DNA of 7,561 bases, from contig JAKACG010000036.1 of NCBI GenBank assembly GCA_021821605.1, positions 1-7,561 on the forward strand. Direction: 5' to 3'. This DNA comes from Microcaldota archaeon. GTDB taxonomy: Archaea > Micrarchaeota > Micrarchaeia > Micrarchaeales > CABMGC01. The stretch's first letter is position 1, and the number at the start of each line of letters is the position of its first letter. The position numbers and the translations under genes are program-made. Below are positions 1 to 4,363 of the stretch, one piece after another. The notes below the pieces were generated by a model. The model ran no database searches. It was given only the letters and a program-made list of their open reading frames with translations, and was not told where the DNA came from.

Positions 1-1
1 T

Positions 2-487
2 ATGGAGGTAAATATAGATTATATACAAAGAAGCGAGATGAAGAGTTCTGCCGTTGAAGAAATGATATCTTCATTTAAAAAAAGTAAAGACGCTCTAATG
101 TTTGGGGTCTTGGGTGGCAGTCTAAGCGAAGGTATAGATTATGCAAACAATGTGATAAAAGGAATAATCATAGTCGGAATACCTCTTGAAAAGCCCAATC
201 TTGAGCTTACATCAAAAATAGAGTATATAAACAAAATCTTCAATGGTAAAGGCAGCGAGTATGTATATTTGGTTCCTGCAATAATACGTTCGGTTCAAGC
301 TGCAGGCAGGGCCATAAGAAGCGAAAAGGACAGAGCTTTTGTAATATTCATGGACAAAAGATATGATTGGGGAGTATATAAATCAATAATTAAAAATTTT
401 ATAACAATAACAAAGTCAAATAATTATCTTGATTCTATAGATGAATTTAATCTAAATGCTATAAAAACTTTAGATAAAAATCTCTAA
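2..487 (+). CDS. XPD/Rad3-like superfamily 2 DNA helicase, C-terminal fragment
   Basis: This is the C-terminal helicase domain (HD2) of an XPD/Rad3/DinG-family ATP-dependent 5'-3' DNA helicase, expected to act in DNA repair. The 5' end lies outside the window, so the ATG at position 2 is probably an internal Met and not the start. About 161 residues are visible. Motif V reads GGSLSEGIDY (residues 38-47) and motif VI reads QAAGRAIRSEKDR (99-111), with R103 and R106 as the likely ATP-contacting arginines. The following FMDKRY (116-121) matches the family's DKR(Y/F) segment. The Walker A, Walker B and Fe-S cysteine regions are upstream and unseen, so cluster content cannot be judged. The gene ends in TAA and its last 18 bases overlap the 3' end of the convergent Rieske gene. 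A DinG-like or other Rad3-related helicase remains possible, but motifs V and VI look closest to archaeal XPD. Confidence 0.88.
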   Translation: MEVNIDYIQRSEMKSSAVEEMISSFKKSKDALMFGVLGGSLSEGIDYANNVIKGIIIVGIPLEKPNLELTSKIEYINKIFNGKGSEYVYLVPAIIRSVQAAGRAIRSEKDRAFVIFMDKRYDWGVYKSIIKNFITITKSNNYLDSIDEFNLNAIKTLDKNL

Positions 488-784
488 TTCTCCAGAACTA
501 TCCTCCTCAACTTTATAATGTTTTGTATCAGTGACCCATGGTGTATTTTCATTAGCTTTTCCTGTTGATATATCAAAAGCACCGCTGTGCCATGGACATA
601 TAAGTTCATTTCCATCTACATATCCTTCATGGAGAGGCCCTTGTTCATGCGTACACTCTTCATCTAAAGCGTTGATATTTCCATTATGTAATATGATAAC
701 AAAATTTCTACCTGATACCTCTGCCTTGAGTGGTTCATTCTCTCTTAATTCAGATTTTTTAATTCCTAATTTTTCTTTAGGCAT
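470..784 (-). CDS. Rieske-type [2Fe-2S] ferredoxin
   Basis: This is a small soluble electron carrier of 104 residues, the usual size for stand-alone Rieske ferredoxins such as BphF/NirD-like proteins. The cluster ligands are visible: C44-T-H46 (in CTHEQGPLHEG) and C63-P-W-H66 (in CPWHSGAFD), 16 residues apart, which is the two-Cys, two-His Rieske pattern. Box 1 has E-Q-G where respiratory-complex Rieske proteins have the extra disulfide cysteine, and W65 fills the matching position in box 2. The disulfide is therefore absent, as in low-potential oxygenase-type ferredoxins. There is no signal peptide or membrane anchor, so it is cytosolic. It is the second gene of a two-gene operon and starts 4 bases after the YbjQ stop. 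The short AAGGTAAT stretch over that stop may serve as its ribosome binding site. Its electron partner is not in the window. The last codons lie antisense to the end of the helicase gene. Confidence 0.93.
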   Translation of the reverse strand: MPKEKLGIKKSELRENEPLKAEVSGRNFVIILHNGNINALDEECTHEQGPLHEGYVDGNELICPWHSGAFDISTGKANENTPWVTDTKHYKVEEDSSGELEIFI

Positions 785-788
785 ACCA

Positions 789-1157
789 TTACCTTAATGA
801 TACTGGAGCCGCTTTGTTGCTATCTTCCTGGACTACTACTCCTGTTCCATATGCGACAACCTCTGTCATAACTTGGCCTATGTCTGCAGAATCAAATCGC
901 ATATCAACTACTGCATTGGCACCTGCTTTTTTGGCATCCGCAATCATCCTCTGTATAGCGTGCTCTCTTGCTTCAGATAGCATCTGAGTATACTCATCTA
1001 TTTCTCCGCCAATCATGCCTCTTATTCCAGCTACTAAATTACCTCCTATACCTCTACTTCTAACTATAATTCCAAATACGGGTCCTATAACAGTAGTTAT
1101 CTTTTGACCTGGTACATAATTTGTAGTAACAACAACAAAATCATCTTTATTTGCCAT
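789..1157 (-). CDS. YbjQ/UPF0145 family protein
   Basis: This is a member of the YbjQ (UPF0145, DUF74) family, small cytosolic proteins that form ring-like oligomers. They are often labelled putative heavy-metal-binding, but their biochemical role is unsettled. At 122 residues it is slightly longer than the usual ~105, because of a C-terminal tail after about residue 108. Family landmarks are the N-terminal TTNYVPG (11-17), the glycine-rich GIGGNLVAGIRGMIGGE (36-52), the helix with Y56, ML (59-60), AR (63-64) and RM (70-71), GANAVVDMRFD (79-89), and the last strand EVVAYGTGV (99-107). The start at 1157 is preceded by a weak GTGA four bases upstream and by TATA-like DNA. It is the first gene of an operon with the Rieske ferredoxin. 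The pairing suggests a redox or metal-linked role, but that is inference. Confidence 0.9.
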   Translation of the reverse strand: MANKDDFVVVTTNYVPGQKITTVIGPVFGIIVRSRGIGGNLVAGIRGMIGGEIDEYTQMLSEAREHAIQRMIADAKKAGANAVVDMRFDSADIGQVMTEVVAYGTGVVVQEDSNKAAPVSLR

Positions 1158-1162
1158 ATGCT

Positions 1163-1165
1163 CAC
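1163..1165 (-). other. Weak ribosome-binding core before the YbjQ gene
   Basis: On the minus strand GTGA (1165-1162) lies four bases before the ATG at 1157. A stronger GGTGA (1181-1177) is 19 bases away, too far for normal use, but is followed nine bases later by an out-of-frame ATG whose next codon is TGA. Confidence 0.3.
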
Positions 1166-1210
1166 ATAACTTTATTTCACCGTAAATATAAATATCTTTT
1201 TACTTTTCTT

Positions 1211-1221
1211 TTTTATATATA
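1211..1221 (-). promoter_or_regulatory. Candidate TATA box for the YbjQ-Rieske operon
   Basis: The minus strand reads TATATATAAAA here. Transcription starting about 26 bases downstream would give a leader of roughly 30 bases before the ATG at 1157. A second TATA-like tract (TATTTATATTTA, around 1186-1197) is closer and would give an almost leaderless message. The sequence does not decide between them. The surrounding DNA is AT-rich, so chance matches are likely. Confidence 0.4.
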
Positions 1222-1240
1222 CTTTTATTGGATTTGCTTT

Positions 1241-2320
1241 CTACAATTTGTATCTATTGCCTCTCCAAACAATGCTTTTCATTCTACTTGCTATTATTAA
1301 ATTAACTTCATAGAAGAAAGGTGCCAAGATAACTATTATAAGTATCTTCAAGTCCTTTAATCGCGATCTTTTATACGCAAATACTATACTTTTCAATGTG
1401 TGTATAAAAAATATCAAGAAAATAGGAGAAATAAATATACTTAAAAAGATACCTGATAAAATTAGTATAATCTCGGAACTATAATACACCAGGCCTTCAT
1501 ATAAATTTTTTCTGTATCCTAATAGTGTAAGAGCAGTTTGCCTGTTAGCCCACTCGAAAAACAACTTAAAGTTTTCATCGCAATTTACTATTGGCTTTGG
1601 AGTTTTTGTATAACTTATATTGAGATTTTTGCTCTTCGCAATTTTAGTCAAAGAGATGTCATCAGAAACGGAGTACTTTGAGTCAGTAAAAAAACTTAAC
1701 GATTTTTTATCTAGTAAATCTTTTCTGAATGCAAGAGAGCCTCCCCAACCAAACCTTCTTTTTTCATTTTCAAGCAAGCTATCTCCTACGAAACCCCAGA
1801 TCATCTTCATCTCTGACCAGAAATTTTTCCTTATGGGCTTAAAGAATGGGTACATTGTGGATAAACCAATTGTTTTATCCGATAGGGGTGCAAGTAGATT
1901 TGTGAGCCATGTTCTTTCAAAAAGTACATCAGAATCTGCTATAACGTAAGCATCATAATCCCTGAATTTTTTTAATGCCGTTGCTATGGCCTTTACCTTT
2001 CCACTTCCATTCTGATTCTTATTTGTTATTATGTATGTAAAATTAGCTTTTTTTATAAATGTCTTTGAAGGATCATCTTCAGAATCAATAACTGCTAAGA
2101 CGTTATAGTTTACGTAGCTTTGTTTTTTAATAGACAAAAGGTTTTCATATAATGTAATGTCCTTGCCTTTGCATGGAACTATGACGAGTGTTTTGCCTCT
2201 ATATTTTGCATAATTTTTTTCATTATTTTTCCTTAAAAATGAACTCAAATCAAGGCTTAGTATAAAGATAAATACGATAATACAAAAAATTATCAATATA
2301 TCAAGAAAAATTTCATACAT
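1241..2320 (-). CDS. Membrane glycosyltransferase, GT2/GT21 (ceramide glucosyltransferase-like) type
   Basis: This predicted membrane-bound, inverting family 2-type glycosyltransferase has 359 residues. It has one N-terminal membrane segment (about 5-24), a cytosolic catalytic domain starting at TLVIVPCKG (44-52), and two hydrophobic C-terminal stretches (about 279-315 and 324-345). The catalytic aspartate motifs are in the expected order: DSEDD (79-83) in the nucleotide-sugar site, the DSD metal-binding motif (129-131), and SDD (219-221) at the acceptor or base position. GWGGS (191-195) precedes the last of these. EWANRQ (256-261) sits where this group has its (Q/R)xxRW-like motif. The C-terminal WRGNRY (352-357) is common in ceramide glucosyltransferase and HpnI-like enzymes. 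The acceptor is probably a membrane lipid or lipid-linked sugar, but donor and acceptor cannot be read from sequence. A GTGA lies 7 bases before the ATG. The gene is divergent from the GlcNAc-1-P transferase gene. Confidence 0.85.
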   Translation of the reverse strand: MYEIFLDILIIFCIIVFIFILSLDLSSFLRKNNEKNYAKYRGKTLVIVPCKGKDITLYENLLSIKKQSYVNYNVLAVIDSEDDPSKTFIKKANFTYIITNKNQNGSGKVKAIATALKKFRDYDAYVIADSDVLFERTWLTNLLAPLSDKTIGLSTMYPFFKPIRKNFWSEMKMIWGFVGDSLLENEKRRFGWGGSLAFRKDLLDKKSLSFFTDSKYSVSDDISLTKIAKSKNLNISYTKTPKPIVNCDENFKLFFEWANRQTALTLLGYRKNLYEGLVYYSSEIILILSGIFLSIFISPIFLIFFIHTLKSIVFAYKRSRLKDLKILIIVILAPFFYEVNLIIASRMKSIVWRGNRYKL

Positions 2321-2352
2321 GGATCATTCACGAATATACTATTGCAATGTAG

Positions 2353-2360
2353 TTTATATA
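2353..2360 (-). promoter_or_regulatory. TATA box for the GT2/GT21-like gene
   Basis: The minus strand reads TATATAAA with AAAA just upstream. The box centre is about 36 bases before the ATG at 2320, which predicts a start of transcription near 2330 and a leader of about 10 bases. Confidence 0.55.
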
Positions 2361-2385
2361 TTTTACATATTTTATATATTTTACA
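2353..2385. repeat. 15-bp direct repeat in the divergent promoter region
   Basis: TTTATATATTTTACA occurs at 2353-2367 and again, identically, at 2371-2385, separated by TAT (period 18 bp). Each copy contains a TATA-like element readable on either strand. It lies between two divergently transcribed glycosyltransferase genes. Confidence 0.85.
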
Positions 2386-2418
2386 AAAGCACTTTCAAAG
2401 AGAAGAAACAGATAACTC

Positions 2419-2426
2419 TTTATTTA
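2419..2426 (+). promoter_or_regulatory. Candidate TATA box for the GlcNAc-1-P transferase gene
   Basis: TTTATTTA is centred about 25 bases before the ATG at 2447, the spacing expected for a leaderless archaeal transcript. No GGTGA-like site precedes that ATG, which fits leaderless translation. The alternative is TTTATATA at 2371-2378 with a longer leader. Confidence 0.4.
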
Positions 2427-2446
2427 TTCTCTTCTTTATAAAATAC

Positions 2447-3487
2447 ATGGCTTATCATACTTTTCAGACAATAATAATACCCGCTATAGTTGTTTTTGCT
2501 ATTACCTATGTTGCAACTAAGTTTTTAATGGGTTATCTTTTCGGAGCAGGTATAATAGCGGAAGATAGAAACAAAGAAAAACCCATAAAGCTAGCTAGCA
2601 GCGGAGGGCTTGGGGTATCTTTTGGCATAATATTTGGTATACTTACATATATTTTTGGGGCATCATTTATTTTTCAGGCAGTGATAGATATAAACAAGTT
2701 ATTTGCAGTTGCTCTTTCTATAATATTAATAGCTCTTGTAGGTTTTATAGATGATATAAATGTCAAGAGAGAGCGTGTAAAATCTACCGATATGATGGAC
2801 ATACGTGAGGGCTTAAAGCAGTGGCAAAAGCCTCTTCTTACATTGATCGGGGCTCTTCCTCTTATGGCAATAAATATTCATGCCGGAGCTATAAACATAC
2901 CCTTTATAGGAAATGTTAATTTTGGAATAATATATCCATTAATTATCATTCCTCTTGCAGTAATATTTATTTCAAATGCGGTAAATATATTAGGAGGATT
3001 TGATGGGCTTCAACCAGGCATGATTTTAATAGCAAGCTTTGGTTTAATGATATACTCAATACTTTACGGTAGTTATATCGGTGCGTTTCTCTCAGTTCTT
3101 CTTTTCGCATCGGTTCTTGCTTTCCTTCCGTTCAATATATTTCCTGCTAAGATAATACCTGGGGATAGTTTTACATATGCTGTCGGGGCTGCATTTGCTG
3201 CCATAGCTATAATGGGCAATGCAGAGGCCTTTGCATTAATAATTTTTATACCATGGATAGTAGAGTTCTTCTTGCATTTAAGAAGAAAGTTTAAGGTGAC
3301 TGATCTTGGAATAAGGCAAAAAGACGGAACAATGAAGGCGCCTTATGGTAAGAAGATATACAGTCTTACTCATTTAATAATGAACATTAAGAAAGCTAAA
3401 GAAACTGATGTTACTATTTATCTATGTGCAATAGAAATATTTTTTGTACTTCTTGCTTTCGGTCTTAAGTTTCTAGGTCTTCTATAG
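2447..3487 (+). CDS. UDP-GlcNAc:polyprenyl-phosphate GlcNAc-1-phosphate transferase, DPAGT1/AglH-like
   Basis: This integral membrane enzyme of the GT4/PNPT superfamily is predicted to transfer a HexNAc-1-phosphate from UDP-sugar to a polyprenyl (dolichyl) phosphate, the first step of lipid-linked glycan assembly. From the ATG at 2447 it has 346 residues and roughly ten membrane segments. Visible motifs are ED-R-N (39-42) with KP (45-46) and SGGLG (52-56), the metal-site IDD (101-103), the loop NAVNILGGFDGLQPG (177-191), IPGDSFTY (237-244), and SLTHLIMN near 306-313. The NILGGFDGL loop and the P-x4-GD-x-F-x-Y segment resemble eukaryotic DPAGT1/Alg7 and archaeal AglH more than bacterial MraY or WecA. 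The reading frame stays open upstream to a TTG at 2342, but that stretch is promoter DNA and MAYHTFQTII begins the natural first membrane helix. The gene converges on the histone gene. Confidence 0.9.
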   Translation: MAYHTFQTIIIPAIVVFAITYVATKFLMGYLFGAGIIAEDRNKEKPIKLASSGGLGVSFGIIFGILTYIFGASFIFQAVIDINKLFAVALSIILIALVGFIDDINVKRERVKSTDMMDIREGLKQWQKPLLTLIGALPLMAINIHAGAINIPFIGNVNFGIIYPLIIIPLAVIFISNAVNILGGFDGLQPGMILIASFGLMIYSILYGSYIGAFLSVLLFASVLAFLPFNIFPAKIIPGDSFTYAVGAAFAAIAIMGNAEAFALIIFIPWIVEFFLHLRRKFKVTDLGIRQKDGTMKAPYGKKIYSLTHLIMNIKKAKETDVTIYLCAIEIFFVLLAFGLKFLGLL

Positions 3488-3741
3488 AGAATTTTTGTAG
3501 CAGTAGCAGTATTATTTTTTATTATATCATTTGATTTTTTTGTTAGTAAGATGTCTGATTTCTTTATTAGCCTGCGCCTTCCAGCGTGTTCTGCATAGCG
3601 CATTGCTTTGTTTGTTATGCTTTCGGCGAGCTTCTCAAGTTCCTTTTCAAGATCAAGAACAGCATCTTCAGTTACCTTTTCTGCACCAGCCTCTCTAATA
3701 AATTGTTCCACATCATATAAGCTGAATTTTCTTTCTGTCAA
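3418..3741 (-). CDS. Archaeal histone with an unusual basic C-terminal extension
   Basis: This is a histone-fold DNA-packaging protein that should dimerise and wrap DNA. Residues 7-69 align along the whole HMf-type fold: VEQFIREAGAEKVTEDA (11-27) covers helix 1 and the L1 loop, the long central helix runs to EHAGRRR (51-57), and LIKKSDILL (58-66) covers the L2 loop and helix 3. The AGR-x5/6-SD pairing is kept, although there is one extra residue near 57-58 compared with HMf proteins, as judged from memory. Canonical archaeal histones end near residue 68. Here about 38 further residues follow, rich in K, R and N, and the last 22 lie antisense to the transferase gene. The extension begins at a run of seven A's (3541-3535), and a one-base slip either way ends the protein at 71 or 72 residues. 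The start is TTG with GGTGAT just upstream. No in-frame ATG lies nearby, and TAA blocks the frame at 3780. Confidence 0.88.
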   Translation of the reverse strand: MTERKFSLYDVEQFIREAGAEKVTEDAVLDLEKELEKLAESITNKAMRYAEHAGRRRLIKKSDILLTKKSNDIIKNNTATATKILYRRPRNLRPKARSTKNISIAHR

Positions 3742-3744
3742 AGT

Positions 3745-3750
3745 ATCACC
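3745..3750 (-). other. Ribosome binding site fixing the TTG start of the histone gene
   Basis: The minus strand reads GGTGAT followed by ACT and then TTG. GGTG is five bases from the start codon, a suitable spacing for the archaeal 16S anti-Shine-Dalgarno. Together with the absence of an in-frame ATG before residue 47 and an in-frame stop at 3780-3778, this makes TTG the best start. Confidence 0.7.
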
Positions 3751-3786
3751 AAAGCTAAAGAGTCCGTACGGTATAAGTTAATAAGC

Positions 3787-3794
3787 TTTAAAAA
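3787..3794 (-). promoter_or_regulatory. Candidate TATA box for the histone gene
   Basis: The minus strand reads TTTTTAAA within GCTTTTTAAAGC. A start about 26 bases downstream falls near 3764, leaving a leader of about 23 bases that includes the GGTGAT site. Confidence 0.45.
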
Positions 3795-3946
3795 GCATTC
3801 TATAATATAATAAGTAGTGGAATTCTCATTCAAAAATAGTATTAGTTTTATGAAAATCAACGGTATAACTATGTTATATTTGCTATGTACTTACTAGATT
3901 TTTGGCAAAAACTACTCAAAACTCTACTTCGCTTTTTGTGTAAGCC

Positions 3947-3954
3947 TATAAATA
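3947..3954 (+). promoter_or_regulatory. Candidate TATA box for the 79-residue gene
   Basis: TATAAATA is a good archaeal TATA match. Transcription would begin near 3976, giving a leader of about 20 bases that contains GTGAT (3989-3993) just before the ATG at 3997. A second TATA-like tract (ATATATAT, 3959-3966) would give a leader of about 10 bases. Confidence 0.45.
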
Positions 3955-3996
3955 AACAATATATATCTTGTTAATTACATACATTCTTGTGATTTA

Positions 3997-4236
3997 ATGA
4001 CAAAACCCCTTAAAACATTAGCACAAAGAAAGATCCCAAAAGAACAGACACAAAGAGAGATCCCAAAAGAGCAGCTTCAAGAACTTAGTTTAGTAGGTAT
4101 AAAATTTGAAGTAAAGGAAAAGAGCCAAATCACAGAGACTCTAAATCAAATGCTTATTCCTGAGCACTCTTTGGAACAGCTAATTGAGCTTCAAAGAATA
4201 GGCGTTCTTAGCATATATCCTAGGAAAAGAGAGTAA
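3997..4236 (+). CDS. Small hypothetical protein with internal tandem duplication
   Basis: I do not recognise this 79-residue protein. It is highly charged and rich in K, E, Q and L, with no cysteine, no membrane segment and no signal peptide. Residues 10-27 contain a duplicated nine-residue unit (QRKIPKEQT then QREIPKEQL), encoded by a 27-bp tandem repeat. The rest is probably helical, with two leucine-rich stretches (about 28-33 and 58-66) and a basic end (PRKRE). Support for a real gene comes from a TATA-like box, a GTGAT three bases before the ATG, an uninterrupted frame across most of the space between neighbours, and the in-frame duplication. It uses ATC for isoleucine more often than its ATA-rich neighbours, a slight hint of different ancestry. 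It stands alone on the plus strand, convergent with sufS. No function is proposed. Confidence 0.6.
   Translation: MTKPLKTLAQRKIPKEQTQREIPKEQLQELSLVGIKFEVKEKSQITETLNQMLIPEHSLEQLIELQRIGVLSIYPRKRE
4023..4076 (+). repeat. 27-bp tandem duplication inside the small hypothetical gene
   Basis: Two adjacent 27-bp units begin at 4023 and 4050. The first 25 bases differ at two positions only, both A to G (4030 against 4057, and 4044 against 4071). The period is nine codons, so the frame is kept. Confidence 0.85.
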
Positions 4237-4258
4237 TTGCTTCTATTGTTAAGTTGCC

Positions 4259-4302
4259 TTAAACTAGCTACCATATAAAGAAAGCATCATTACCTAGTTT
4301 AA
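4259..4302. terminator. Inverted repeat between convergent genes, possible bidirectional terminator
   Basis: TTAAACTAG (4259-4267) pairs perfectly with CTAGTTTAA (4294-4302), leaving a loop of about 26 bases that can shorten by two more pairs across one mismatch. It lies just after the 79-residue gene and beyond the 3' end of sufS. On the plus strand a T-rich tract follows. Archaeal termination relies mainly on T-runs, so the role is uncertain. Confidence 0.35.
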
Positions 4303-4306
4303 ACTT

Positions 4307-4345
4307 TATCTTTGTTAAAATTTATTATCTTTGTTAAAATTTATT
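4307..4345. repeat. Perfect 19-bp tandem repeat, two copies
   Basis: TATCTTTGTTAAAATTTAT occurs at 4307-4325 and is repeated exactly at 4326-4344, and one more base continues the match. It sits 19 bases from the sufS stop codon in the space between convergent genes. It may be a recent slippage duplication. The plus strand is T-rich and could help end the transcript of the 79-residue gene. Confidence 0.9.
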
Positions 4346-4363
4346 CCTTAAAATTAGTTTAGC

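Noticed and set aside
531..797. Plus-strand open frame of 88 codons
   Set aside because: It is the antisense shadow of the Rieske gene, whose cluster motifs are unmistakable. Similar shadows opposite the GT2/GT21-like gene, sufS, sufC and sufD were dropped for the same reason.
2342..2446. Upstream in-frame TTG as start of the GlcNAc-1-P transferase, adding 35 residues
   Set aside because: The added stretch is encoded by the promoter repeats and TATA-like DNA, has no family counterpart, and would precede the natural first membrane helix beginning at MAYHTFQTII.
3850..3897. 15-codon open frame on the plus strand between histone and orphan gene
   Set aside because: It has no ribosome binding site or TATA-like box at a fitting distance, and an open frame this short is expected by chance in AT-rich DNA.
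3899..3911. Small hairpin TTTTTGGCAAAAA
   Set aside because: It has only five A-T pairs with a three-base loop, which is too weak to be meaningful.
3742..3996. Possible small RNA or tRNA in the longest gap
   Set aside because: I found no T-loop GTTCGA, no box C/D pair and no strong stem. The gap is explained by promoters of the two flanking genes.
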